Shown: positions 12,649-20,393 of the stretch, one piece after another
Layout: the number at the start of each line of letters is the position of its first letter
Position numbering within the stretch: the stretch's first letter is position 1
Assembly: GCA_018241325.1 (NCBI GenBank)
Contig: JAFEEB010000045.1
Span: forward strand, 1-39,402
Length of the DNA: 39,402 nucleotides
Reading direction: 5' to 3'
Source of the DNA: Pseudomonadota bacterium
GTDB lineage: Bacteria; Pseudomonadota; Gammaproteobacteria; Burkholderiales; Burkholderiaceae_C
Position numbers and translations under genes: made by a program
The notes under the pieces: generated by a model
Database searches by the model: none
Told to the model about the DNA's origin: nothing
What the model saw: only the letters and a program-made list of their open reading frames with translations

Positions 12649-14259
12649 TCAGGCCCGCTGCGGCTCCAGCGTCTTGGTGTAGAGCGACGCGCCGTTCAGG
12701 TCCTTGAGCACCACGGTCAGCGCCTGGCTGCGGTGGTCGATGTCGAGCTGGCCGAAGAACTGGTAGCCCTCGCTGGGGGCCGAGTTGGCCCGGGGGGGCG
12801 CCTTCTGGAAGACCACGTCCAGGCCGAAGGTCTTGTCCGCCTCGTTGGGGCCGAAGCCGCCGGCATTGAGCGGGCCGGAGACGAATTCCCAGAACGGCGC
12901 AAAGTCCTTGAACTGCGCGCGCTCTGGACTGTAGTGGTGGGCGGCCGTGTAGTGCACATCCGCGGTCAGCCACACCACATTGCGGATGCCAGCGTCCTTG
13001 ATGGCCTTGAGCAGGCGCGCCATCTCCAGCTCGCGGCCCTTGGGCACGCCGTGATCGCCGTTGGCCAGGGCTTCCCATTGGTCGCGGCCTTCGGCGTCCT
13101 TGCCATCGGGCACGAACAGGCCGATCGGCATGTCGGCGGCAATCAGCTTCCAGGTGGCCTGGCTGGCCTTCAGGCCCGCCAGCAGCCACTCGAACTGCGG
13201 CCGTCCGAAAAAGTCGGTTTCCGCGCCTTCCGTGGCCTGCAGGTTGTGGCTGTTCGGGCCACGGTAACTGCGCATGTCCAGCACAAAAATGTCGGCCAGC
13301 GGGCCTTGCGGCAGGTGGCGGTACACGCGTTGCTGCTCGGCCGCGCCGAAGGGCCGCATCGGCGCGTATTCCATGAAGGCGCGGCGCCCCCGGCCGGTGA
13401 GCAGCGGCACGTTCTTCTCGGTATAGCGCTTGTCATTCGCCACGCTCTTGCTGTCCGAATAGTTGTTGGTGACCTCGTGGTCGTCCCACTGCCAGATCTG
13501 CGCGACCTCGCTGCCCAAGGCTTGCACGTTGCGGTCCATCAGGTTGTAGCGGTAGCGGCCACGATACTCGTCCAGGGTTTCGGCCACCTTGGCGACCTGC
13601 GGGGTGACCAGGTTCTTCCAGGTGCTGCCGTCGGGCAAGGCGATGGCTTCAGGGATGGGGCCATCGGCATAGATCGTGTCGCCGCTGTGGAGGAACACGT
13701 CGGGGTCGGTCTTGCGCATCTCGTCGTAGATGCGCATGCCGCCAATGCCTTCGTTGATGCCGTAGCCCTGCCCCACGGTGTCGCCGCTCCAGACCAGGCG
13801 AAAGGGGCGCGTTGCCGGGCCACGGGCCGCCAGGGGCGTGCGGAAATGCCCCAGTGCGGCGGGCGAGCGCGTGTTGGCGCTGGCCAAATCATCGAGCACT
13901 ACGCGGTAGAAGATGTCCTGCCCGGCCGGCAGCCCTTGCAGGTCGATGCGGCCGGTGCCATCGGTGTCGCGCAGCAGATCGGGGCCGCGCACCACCATGC
14001 TGTTGGCGAAGTTGCTGGTGGTGGACCATTCGACATGCATGCGCGCCTCGCGGCTGGCGCGGGCCCAGACGATGGCGCTGTTGGCCAGCACATCACCGCT
14101 TTGCAGGCCCGACAGCAGCATGGGCCGCGCTGCGTCCCGCGTGATGGCGGCGGGCGCGGTCTGCGCGCGCAGGATGCCGGGCAGCAGGCCGGTGCCAGCG
14201 ATGGCGGAGGAAGCAAGCAAGAAGTGGCGGCGGGCGAGCAGATGGTGGCGCATGGTCAT
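12649..14259 (-). CDS. phoD: PhoD-like alkaline phosphatase/phosphodiesterase, Tat-exported
   Basis: A 536-aa PhoD-family metallophosphoesterase. Family enzymes are secreted by the Tat route and release phosphate from phosphodiesters and monoesters under phosphate limitation, using Fe/Ca. A twin-arginine-like signal is seen (LLARRHFLLASSAIAGTGLL, residues 7-26). An N-terminal Ig-like domain follows (LSGLQSGDVLANSAIVWARAS). Metal-site blocks are LVWSGDTVGQG, VFLHSGDTIYADGP, WQWDDHEVTNNY and WLTADVHYTAAHHY. The start is ATG at 14259 or 14253; neither has a strong ribosome site. The frame is open upstream to 14544, but that stretch is not protein-like. It is divergent from the lipoprotein lipase. 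No Pho box was recognised. Confidence 0.9.
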   Translation of the reverse strand: MTMRHHLLARRHFLLASSAIAGTGLLPGILRAQTAPAAITRDAARPMLLSGLQSGDVLANSAIVWARASREARMHVEWSTTSNFANSMVVRGPDLLRDTDGTGRIDLQGLPAGQDIFYRVVLDDLASANTRSPAALGHFRTPLAARGPATRPFRLVWSGDTVGQGYGINEGIGGMRIYDEMRKTDPDVFLHSGDTIYADGPIPEAIALPDGSTWKNLVTPQVAKVAETLDEYRGRYRYNLMDRNVQALGSEVAQIWQWDDHEVTNNYSDSKSVANDKRYTEKNVPLLTGRGRRAFMEYAPMRPFGAAEQQRVYRHLPQGPLADIFVLDMRSYRGPNSHNLQATEGAETDFFGRPQFEWLLAGLKASQATWKLIAADMPIGLFVPDGKDAEGRDQWEALANGDHGVPKGRELEMARLLKAIKDAGIRNVVWLTADVHYTAAHHYSPERAQFKDFAPFWEFVSGPLNAGGFGPNEADKTFGLDVVFQKAPPRANSAPSEGYQFFGQLDIDHRSQALTVVLKDLNGASLYTKTLEPQRA

Positions 14260-14575
14260 GAAGCGGCGATGTGAAAACACCCACCTTAGCCATCGCGTGT
14301 GACAGACCGATGAAGACAGCCCGGCCGCAGTGGATCGACCCAACGACCGCGACGCACGCGTGAAAGCGCCGTCTGCGCGATCGGGTCCGGGAACCGATCC
14401 AGGCCGCGTCCTGCGGCAGGCGCGGCTTGACGCCCCGACGGCCGCTCGCTTGCGGCCCATTCCATGCTGCCGATGGACGACTGGGTCCAAAATGCCGCGT
14501 GGCCCGCAATGGCGTTCCAGCGACACCAGCGCTAGGGCCAGCAACCTTCATCCGCCCCGACAAAAGGAGACCCGC
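14260..14575. other. Intergenic region between divergent phoD-like gene and lipase
   Basis: This 316-bp stretch has no convincing gene. It must hold both divergent promoters, but no clear -35/-10 pair was found. A 6-bp inverted repeat (GATCGG at 14379, CCGATC at 14394) could form a small hairpin or operator. The lipase ribosome site AAAAGGAG lies at 14562-14569. Confidence 0.5.
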
Positions 14576-15733
14576 ATGTCCATTCCCCGCTCCCTCGCCC
14601 TGCCACTGGCCAGCGCCGCGCTGGCCGCCCTCATTGCAGGCTGCGCCGGCACCAGCGGCCCGGGCACCGACAAACCCGGGCGGCTGCTGAGCGAGCAACC
14701 GTTGGCGGCCGCCAACGGGCTGAGCGACGCCAGCCGGCAGATGCGCATCCTCTACGCCTCCACCGACGGCGTCAGCGGCAAGGGCACGGTGGAGGTGTCG
14801 GGGGCGGTGTTCTTCCCAAAAACGCCGCGCCCCGCCGGCGGCTGGCCGGTGGTGGCCTGGGCCCACGGCACCACGGGCGTGGGCGATGCCTGCGCGCCCT
14901 CGGGCAATCCGCGCTCGGCGCGCGACACGGAGTATCTGAACACCTGGCTGCGCGAAGGCTTCGTGGTCGTCGCCACCGACTACCAGGGCCTGGGCACGCC
15001 GGGCCCGCACCCCTACCTGCACACCCGCGCGCAGGCCTACAGCGTGCTCGACGCGGTGCGCGCCGCGCTCACCCTGCCGGGCGTGGCCAACCGCGTGGTG
15101 CTGGTGGGCCAGTCCCAGGGCGGCGGCGCAGCGTTCGGCACCGCCGGCTACACGGCCACGTACGCGCCCGACGTCAAGGTGTTGGGCACCGTCGCCACCG
15201 GCACGCCCTACCTGGGCGCCGCCGCGTCGGACGTGTCCACCGGCCTGGACCGCGTCTCACCCCAGTTGGCCTACCTGATGTACGCCACGGTCACGGCCAA
15301 GCTGGTCCAACCGGACTTCGATCCCGCCAGCGTCTTCCTGCCCACCGCGATGGCGGACGTGCAGGCCTCGGCCGACACCTGCGTCGGCCCGATGTTCAAC
15401 CGCCTGATCGGAGAAAAGCGCACCGAGCGCAACACCTTGCAGCCCGACGGCTCGAAGCGCCTGCTCGGCCTCCTCGCACCCGTCACCGGCTACGCCACGC
15501 TCAAGCTGGCGCAACCCGTGTTCATGGGCATCGGCGGCAAGGACGTGGACGTGCCCACCGCCATGCAGGAAAGCCTGGTGCGCGACGCCTGCAAGGCCGG
15601 CTCGCTCATCCAGGCGCACGTCTATGCCGACAAGGACCACAGCGGCACCGTGAATGCTTCGCTGAAGGACTCGCTGCCTTTCGTGCGCAGCCTGCTGGCC
15701 GGCCAGCCGGTGGGCTCCACCTGCGGCGGATAG
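14576..15733 (+). CDS. Secreted lipoprotein lipase/esterase (alpha/beta hydrolase, secretory lipase-like)
   Basis: A 385-aa exported alpha/beta hydrolase resembling the secretory lipase (LIP) family. A lipoprotein signal is present (MSIPRSLALPL, then LAALIAGC, with the lipid-accepting Cys near residue 23). Seen motifs are VVAWAHGTTGVGDACAPS (oxyanion region), VVATDYQGLGTPGPHPYL, and the nucleophile elbow VGQSQGGGAAF. The late KDVDVP supplies a candidate aspartate and KDHSGTVNAS the candidate histidine. The start is ATG at 14576, preceded by AAAAGGAG with 6-base spacing. The frame is open further upstream, but this start gives the signal peptide. It is transcribed away from the phoD-like gene. 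The substrate is probably short or medium acyl esters. Confidence 0.87.
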   Translation: MSIPRSLALPLASAALAALIAGCAGTSGPGTDKPGRLLSEQPLAAANGLSDASRQMRILYASTDGVSGKGTVEVSGAVFFPKTPRPAGGWPVVAWAHGTTGVGDACAPSGNPRSARDTEYLNTWLREGFVVVATDYQGLGTPGPHPYLHTRAQAYSVLDAVRAALTLPGVANRVVLVGQSQGGGAAFGTAGYTATYAPDVKVLGTVATGTPYLGAAASDVSTGLDRVSPQLAYLMYATVTAKLVQPDFDPASVFLPTAMADVQASADTCVGPMFNRLIGEKRTERNTLQPDGSKRLLGLLAPVTGYATLKLAQPVFMGIGGKDVDVPTAMQESLVRDACKAGSLIQAHVYADKDHSGTVNASLKDSLPFVRSLLAGQPVGSTCGG

Positions 15734-15820
15734 GCCGATCGCCCACCGACGCCGCGCTCGCCCGGCGGGCATGGCGTCGAGCGCGTGCCGCACAAGCCGC
15801 GGCCCACCATAATCGGCCCC

Positions 15821-17470
15821 ATGCCCCGCGCCAACCAACTCCTGCACCCTCAGCGCGAGCCCGCGCCCACCCGGCCCGCCGCCACCGTGCTGCTGCTGCG
15901 CGACTCGGCTGCGGGCATCGAGGTGCTGATGACGCGCCGCTCGATGACGGCCAGTTTCGCGCCCGGCGCCTATGTGTTCCCGGGAGGCGGCATCGACGCG
16001 GCGGATGCGGCCGCCCACGCGCAGGCCACGCGCCGGCCCACGCAAAGCGACGCGCACCTGACGCAGGCCATTGCCGCCATTCGCGAGAGCTTCGAGGAGC
16101 TGGGCGTGCTGCTGGCCCGCCATGCCGACGGCGCGCCCGCCACGGCCGCCGACCTGGCCGCGCTCGATCGGCGCGCGCCGCTGGCCGCCCAATGCACGGC
16201 ACGCGGGCTGACGCTGGCGGCGGCCGACGTCTTCGTGCTGGCGCACTGGATCACCGACCGCGACCTGCCGCGCCGCTTCGACGTGCCCTTTCTGGTGGCG
16301 CGCATGCCCGGGGGGCAAACCCCGGTGGCCGACGAGGCCGAGCAGTTCGAGCCGGTGTGGGTGCGTCCTGCCGACGCCCTGGCGCGCCACGCGGCCGGCG
16401 GGTTCTTCATCATCTTTCCCACCATCCGCACGCTCGAACGGCTGCAAAAATACGCCACGGTCGATGCCGTGCTCGCCGCCTGTGCCAGCGAGCAGCCGCT
16501 GTGGACCAGCTGCCCGCGCGCCGGCCTGCTGGCGGGCAAGGAGGCGCGCTACATGGAGCACGAGATGCCCTACGGCGAGCTGCAGCTGGTCAGCCCCGAC
16601 GGGCAGATCGTGCACGCGCTGGACTGGCAGACCGAGCGCCCGGTGCCGCTGCTGAAGAACGTGCAGCGCCTGACCGCGGCCAACCCCGGCTTCATGACCG
16701 GCCCCGGCACCAACAGCTACCTGGTGGGCGACCCGCGCACCGGCTACATCGCCATCGACCCCGGCCCGGCGGATGCCGCGCACGTCGAACGGCTGTGGCG
16801 CGCGGCGGGCGGCGACATCCGCGCCATCGTCTGCACGCATTCGCACCCTGACCACTCGCCCGGGGCACGCCCGCTGCAGGATCTGTGCGCCGGCAAGCCA
16901 CCGATCCTGGGTTTGCCCTCGCGGCCGACGGCGCGCGCCAACAGCGCCTTCACGCCGGATCGATCGCTACAAAATCAAGAGCTGCTTGCGCTTTCTGGAC
17001 AAGCGCCAGAAGGCGAAATCACCCATAGCCTGCGCGTCATCCACACGCCCGGCCACGCGGCCAACCACCTGTGCCTGCTGCTTGAGGAAGACGGTTTGCT
17101 GTTCAGCGGCGATCACATCCTGAACGGCAGCACCACCGTGATCGATCCGCCCGATGGCGACATGACGGCCTATCTGGAATCGCTGGACTTGCTGGACGCC
17201 GCCTGCGCCGAGCACGGCGTCCGTTTCATCCTACCAGCGCACGGCCACGTGCTGGGCTTTGCGCGCCAGGTCATCGCGCAGCTCAAGACCCACCGCCTGG
17301 CGCGCGAGGCCAAGGTGCTGGCGGTGATGCGCGCCCAGCCCGATGGCACCATGGACGACTGGGTGGCCAGGGCCTATGACGACGTGCCCGAGCGCGTGTG
17401 GCCGGTGGCCAAGCGCTCGCTGCTGGCGCATGTGGAGCGCATCCAGGCGAGCGCGCCGGGCAACGATTGA
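15821..17470 (+). CDS. NUDIX hydrolase - metallo-beta-lactamase fold fusion protein
   Basis: A 549-aa two-domain protein. Residues about 15-230 are a NUDIX-like domain: VFPGGGIDAADA, then IRESFEELGVLL, which matches the RE-x2-EE-x-G part of the Nudix box but with a long insertion after the glycines. Residues about 280-540 are a metallo-beta-lactamase fold of LACTB2/RNase-Z-like type: GPGTNSYLVG, CTHSHPDHSPGA, HTPGHAANHLC, FSGDHILNGST and PAHGHVLG provide the metal ligands. The roles are likely hydrolysis of a nucleoside-diphosphate or CoA conjugate and of a thioester or RNA; neither is shown. Residues about 382-401 are encoded by a mobile-type interspersed repeat in frame. The start is ATG at 15821; an upstream GTG at 15785 is also in frame. 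No strong ribosome site is seen. Confidence 0.88.
   Translation: MPRANQLLHPQREPAPTRPAATVLLLRDSAAGIEVLMTRRSMTASFAPGAYVFPGGGIDAADAAAHAQATRRPTQSDAHLTQAIAAIRESFEELGVLLARHADGAPATAADLAALDRRAPLAAQCTARGLTLAAADVFVLAHWITDRDLPRRFDVPFLVARMPGGQTPVADEAEQFEPVWVRPADALARHAAGGFFIIFPTIRTLERLQKYATVDAVLAACASEQPLWTSCPRAGLLAGKEARYMEHEMPYGELQLVSPDGQIVHALDWQTERPVPLLKNVQRLTAANPGFMTGPGTNSYLVGDPRTGYIAIDPGPADAAHVERLWRAAGGDIRAIVCTHSHPDHSPGARPLQDLCAGKPPILGLPSRPTARANSAFTPDRSLQNQELLALSGQAPEGEITHSLRVIHTPGHAANHLCLLLEEDGLLFSGDHILNGSTTVIDPPDGDMTAYLESLDLLDAACAEHGVRFILPAHGHVLGFARQVIAQLKTHRLAREAKVLAVMRAQPDGTMDDWVARAYDDVPERVWPVAKRSLLAHVERIQASAPGND
16966..17022 (+). repeat. Interspersed repeat inserted in frame in the NUDIX-MBL gene
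   Basis: The sequence reads CTACAAAATCAAGAGCTGCT, then TGCGCTTTCTGGACAAGCGC, then CAGAAGGCGAAAT. It shares AGCTGCTTGCGCTT exactly with the intergenic copy at 24811-24880 and keeps the reading frame. It adds about 19 residues (SLQNQELLALSGQAPEGEI) between the HSHPDH and HTPGH metal motifs. Confidence 0.75.
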
Positions 17471-17500
17471 GGCGCGGTGGCGCCGTGGGTGGCGCCGGCC

Positions 17501-17534
17501 CTCACCCCCTGCCCTCTTCCAGAAGGAGAGGAAG
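17501..17534 (+). repeat. CACCCC-TGCCCTC palindromic intergenic module
   Basis: The sequence is CTCACCCCCTGCCCTCTTCC followed by AGAAGGAGAGGAAG. It contains an imperfect hairpin (CTCTTCC/GGAGAG) and resembles the two inverted modules at 22398-22502. It lies between the NUDIX-MBL stop and the 3' end of rnpB, two convergent units. Confidence 0.5.
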
Positions 17535-17581
17535 AAATACCGGGCCGCCTTCGTCCGTTCGGGGACGACGCAAGAATAAGT

Positions 17582-17908
17582 GTGAAGCCCACCGATACGC
17601 CGGATTCTGTGCGCGCCGGTCGCCCGGTGCGTGACCGCCATCAATCTGGGCCGCCGGTCGCCCGGACGGCTCGGTGCCACCTACCCGCACACTCGGCGGG
17701 CCGCCTCATCGTGTGCCTACTTGGTGTTGCTGCGCGCAGAGATTGCCCGTTTCACCCGCACGGGTTGCCCCGCGCGACTCGTCTCTGTTGCTCTGATCCT
17801 CACCTCACGGTGGACAGCCGTTAGCTGCTGCGCTGCCCTGTGCAGTCCGGACGTTCCTCCAGCGCGCCCTTTCGGGCCTTGCGCCAGCGGCGGTCTGGCA
17901 GGCTTCAC
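17582..17908 (-). ncRNA. rnpB: RNase P RNA (type A)
   Basis: The catalytic RNA of RNase P, which trims tRNA 5' ends. On the minus strand the 5' end GTGAAGCC pairs exactly with GGCTTCAC at the 3' end (helix P1). Universally conserved segments are present: GAGGAACGTCCGGACTGC near the 5' side (P4 strand, plus coordinates about 17842-17860) and ACAGAATCCGGCGTATCGG near the 3' end (about 17591-17609). The length of about 327 nt is normal for a betaproteobacterial type A RNA. The ends are set by the P1 pairing, not by transcript data. A short membrane-protein gene lies 37 bp upstream on the same strand. Confidence 0.95.
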
Positions 17909-17915
17909 GGGGGCG

Positions 17916-17921
17916 ATTATC
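17916..17921 (-). promoter_or_regulatory. Candidate -10 box for rnpB
   Basis: The sequence GATAAT on the minus strand ends 7 bases before the predicted RNA 5' end. No good -35 box is seen at 17-bp spacing; GTGACC at 17944-17949 is 22 bp away. The call rests on position and one hexamer. Confidence 0.4.
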
Positions 17922-17945
17922 GCCTGTCGGCGCGCGGCAGGCCGG

Positions 17946-18131
17946 TCACGAGGCCCAGAACGGCTGGCCGGTGGTCAACACCACGATGCTGTTGAGAATG
18001 ACCACCAGCAGGCCAACCAGGCCCAGGCCCATGGCCACGCCGCCCAGCTTGCTGCGATTGGCGGTGTAGCCCCCCACCAGCAGCACGCAGCTGATCACCA
18101 TGGCGATCATGTTGAACTCGAAGAGGGTCAT
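17946..18131 (-). CDS. Small two-helix membrane protein, unknown
   Basis: A 61-aa protein beginning [16 protein letters not shown]. It has two hydrophobic segments (about residues 8-24 and 32-53) separated by a short basic turn (ANRSKLGG), which suggests a hairpin inner-membrane protein. No family is recognised. It is on the same strand as rnpB, 37 bp upstream of it, and divergent from the cysteine synthase gene 200 bp away. The reading frame has protein-like composition and a clean start and stop. There is no strong ribosome site, so confidence is moderate. Confidence 0.65.
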   Translation of the reverse strand: MTLFEFNMIAMVISCVLLVGGYTANRSKLGGVAMGLGLVGLLVVILNSIVVLTTGQPFWAS

Positions 18132-18331
18132 GGCAAGCGGGATTCAATCCAGAAAAAGCATCGCATGGGACCAGTATGATGCCAGCGGCCCGCGGGCGGC
18201 CTGCGCCAGCGCAAGGTGTGGTCAAACGCGCCGCGTGGCGTGGACCTGCGCCGGACGCGCGCGCCGGCCCCGCCGCGCGAGAATGCGCACCCGCCCGCCC
18301 CCGCTCTCCAACCCTTTCAGGAGCCCCCTGC

Positions 18332-19249
18332 ATGAAAGCCGACAACATCCTCCAGACCATCGGCCGCACGCCCGAGGTGCGCATCAACCGCCTGTACGGC
18401 CAGGACCACGCGGTGTGGATCAAGTGCGAGCGCGCCAACCCCGGCGGCTCGCTGAAGGACCGCATTGCCCTGGCCATGGTCGAGGCGGCCGAAAAGAGCG
18501 GCGCGCTCCAGCCGGGCGGCACCATCATCGAGCCCACCAGCGGCAACACCGGCGTGGGCCTGGCCATGGTGGCGGCCGTCAAGGGCTACCCGATCGTCCT
18601 GGTGATGCCCGACAGCATGAGCATCGAGCGCCGCCGCGTGATGCTGGCCTATGGCGCCACGTTCGATCTGACGCCCAAGGAAAAGGGCATGAACGGCGCC
18701 ATCGCCCGCGCGCAGGAGCTGGCGGGGCAAACGCCGGGCAGCTGGATTCCGCAGCAGTTCGACAACCCCGCCAATGCCGACGTGCACGAGCGCACCACCG
18801 CGCAGGAAATCCTGCAGGACTTTCCCGAAGGCCTGGACGTGCTGATCACCGGCGTGGGCACGGGCGGGCACCTGACGGGCTGCGCGCGCCTGCTGAAGGC
18901 CAAGTGGCCCCAGCTGAAAGTGTTTGCGGTCGAGCCCAGTGCCTCGCCCGTCATCAGCGGCGGGGCGCCCGGGCCGCACACCATCCAGGGCCTGGGCGCG
19001 GGCTTTATCCCCAAGAACCTGGAAACGGGTTTGCTGGACGGCGTGATCACCGTGGACAACGAGGAAGCGCGCGAATGGGGCCGGCGCAGCGCGCGCGAAG
19101 AAGGCATGCTGGTGGGCATCAGCAGCGGCGCCACGCTGGCCGCCATTGCCAAGAAGCTGCCCGAGCTGCCCAAGGGCAGCCGTGTGCTGGGCTTCAACTA
19201 CGACACGGGCGAACGTTACCTGTCGGTGGAAGGCTATTTGCCCGCCTGA
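18332..19249 (+). CDS. cysK: Cysteine synthase (O-acetylserine sulfhydrylase)
   Basis: A 305-aa PLP enzyme that makes cysteine from O-acetylserine and sulfide in the cytoplasm. The PLP lysine is Lys42 in [24 protein letters not shown] binds the substrate carboxylate, [10 protein letters not shown] binds the phosphate, and [10 protein letters not shown] near the C-terminus holds the serine that contacts the pyridine nitrogen. The N-terminal [13 protein letters not shown] has Glu15 where most CysK have a hydrophobic residue. The GTGGH loop favours CysK over CysM (usually GTTGT), although the length of 305 is close to CysM; the symbol is therefore tentative within the family. The start is ATG at 18332, with CAGGAG 7 bases upstream. 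It is monocistronic, convergent with the hydrolase gene. Confidence 0.9.
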   Translation: MKADNILQTIGRTPEVRINRLYGQDHAVWIKCERANPGGSLKDRIALAMVEAAEKSGALQPGGTIIEPTSGNTGVGLAMVAAVKGYPIVLVMPDSMSIERRRVMLAYGATFDLTPKEKGMNGAIARAQELAGQTPGSWIPQQFDNPANADVHERTTAQEILQDFPEGLDVLITGVGTGGHLTGCARLLKAKWPQLKVFAVEPSASPVISGGAPGPHTIQGLGAGFIPKNLETGLLDGVITVDNEEAREWGRRSAREEGMLVGISSGATLAAIAKKLPELPKGSRVLGFNYDTGERYLSVEGYLPA

Positions 19250-19269
19250 CGCGGCTCGGCGCACCAAGC

Positions 19270-19293
19270 AAAAAGGGCGCCGATGGCGCCCTT
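19270..19293 (-). terminator. Rho-independent terminator (best on minus strand)
   Basis: A perfect 9-bp stem AAGGGCGCC/GGCGCCCTT with a 3-base loop. Read on the minus strand it runs into TTTTT, so it fits as terminator for the hydrolase gene transcribed from 20345. It is also only 24 bp past the cysteine synthase stop codon and could work in both directions, although the plus side lacks a clean T run. Confidence 0.6.
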
Positions 19294-19439
19294 GGTGGGT
19301 TTGTGCGCCCGCAAGTCAGCGTCCAAGACACTGCGCATCGCTTGAAACCGAAAGAGCCAAATGGCCGCGGAGCAGGCCAAGCCAGCGATCGCCGTGGCCG
19401 GGGTCTCCCCGGTCACCGGCGAGCCTTGCAGGCCGCGGC

Positions 19440-19530
19440 GGCGCCAGAGGCACCGCCTCTTCGGGCCGTCCAAGCCTGCGCAGGCAGGCTTGGAGCCGCA
19501 GCCCTCAGCCCCCTGCAAGGGGGTGGGCGA
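19440..19530. repeat. Cluster of short hairpins in the cysK-hydrolase intergenic region
   Basis: The 320-bp gap 19250-19568 has no gene. Besides the terminator it carries AGAGGC/GCCTCT (19446-19460), a perfect 10-bp stem CCAAGCCTGC/GCAGGCTTGG with a 4-base loop (19470-19493), and CCCCCT/AGGGGG (about 19510-19524) in succession. The arrangement looks like a composite interspersed palindromic element, not a gene-specific regulator. Confidence 0.55.
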
Positions 19531-19568
19531 AACATCGCGCGGCGAGTGGAGACCGGGGGTGATTGCGT

Positions 19569-20345
19569 TTATTCGCGCTCGGCGGGTTTTGGATAGACCC
19601 AAGGCCCCAGGCGGCTGCCCTCAAAGGGCTTCCACTCGCCTTCGGGCTGCGCCAGACGGTCGGCCAGTGCGAAGAGCACGGCAGGGTGAAAGCCCAGGCC
19701 CAGGTGGCTGGCCAGCACCTCGATGTTTTCGGTGTGGGGGCCGGATTTTTCGAGGCTGCATTGCCAGGCCACCACGCCGTCGGTGCGGCTGTAGATGGAG
19801 GTGGTGGGCACGCTGGGCGTGGGGCGCACCTGGCTCCAGCGCTGTTCGTCGTCGGCGTTCTGGCCGCTCACGGACTCGTAGATGCGCCAGGCGTTGGTGG
19901 CGTGGCCGCTGCCGACGAAGGGGCTGCCCAGCGTGATGACGTCGCGCACCTCGTCGGTGTGGCTGGCCGCCAGCATGCGGGCGTACACGCCGCCCAGGCT
20001 CCAGCCGACCACGCTGACCTTCTGGCCGCTTTGGTCGGCCAGCTTCTTGAGCAGATCGACCATGCCTTTTTCGACGCCCGGGCGCGGGCCCAGGTTGCGG
20101 CCCTGGCCCCAGCCATGCACGTCGTAGTTGCGGTATTTGAGGTAGCGGCGCAGCAGGCCCGTGGAGGCGTCGCTGGCCACCAGGCCCGGCAGCACCAGCA
20201 CCGCGTGGCCGTCGCCGCGGGGCGCCAGTCGCAGCAGCGGCCACCAGGCCACGCTGGCCGCAGCCTCCCACAGCGCGCGGCCTTCGGCCATCAGCAGCAG
20301 GCGCGAGGGCGGAGCGATCGGGGTGTCGTAGGTGACGGAGGTCAT
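19569..20345 (-). CDS. Alpha/beta hydrolase (lipase/esterase-like)
   Basis: A 258-aa cytoplasmic-looking alpha/beta hydrolase. The nucleophile elbow is VVGWSLGGVYAR (Ser116), preceded by VLVLPGLVASDAS (oxyanion strand) and the conserved HGWGQGRNLGPR. ITLGSPFVGS follows, and YSRTDGVV contains a candidate acid. The catalytic histidine is probably in ASHLGLGFHPA. The start is ATG at 20345, with AAAGGAAG 6 bases upstream, a better start than ATG 20387. It is the distal gene of a same-strand group after a TetR regulator and two phasin-type genes, so an intracellular ester or polyhydroxyalkanoate-related substrate is possible. No depolymerase-specific lipase box beyond G-x-S-x-G is seen. The gap to the TetR stop is 48 bp. 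Confidence 0.85.
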   Translation of the reverse strand: MTSVTYDTPIAPPSRLLLMAEGRALWEAAASVAWWPLLRLAPRGDGHAVLVLPGLVASDASTGLLRRYLKYRNYDVHGWGQGRNLGPRPGVEKGMVDLLKKLADQSGQKVSVVGWSLGGVYARMLAASHTDEVRDVITLGSPFVGSGHATNAWRIYESVSGQNADDEQRWSQVRPTPSVPTTSIYSRTDGVVAWQCSLEKSGPHTENIEVLASHLGLGFHPAVLFALADRLAQPEGEWKPFEGSRLGPWVYPKPAERE

Positions 20346-20393
20346 GCGCAGCTTCCTTTCAAGTCGTGTGGCGATGATGCCGCTCAAGTGCGG

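Noticed and set aside
14260-14544. Upstream extension of the phoD-like gene
   Set aside because: The extra 95 residues are not protein-like and would bury the Tat signal, which must be N-terminal.
17631-18179. Open frames across the RNase P RNA region
   Set aside because: The conserved RNase P RNA segments and P1 pairing explain this sequence; the translations lack protein character.
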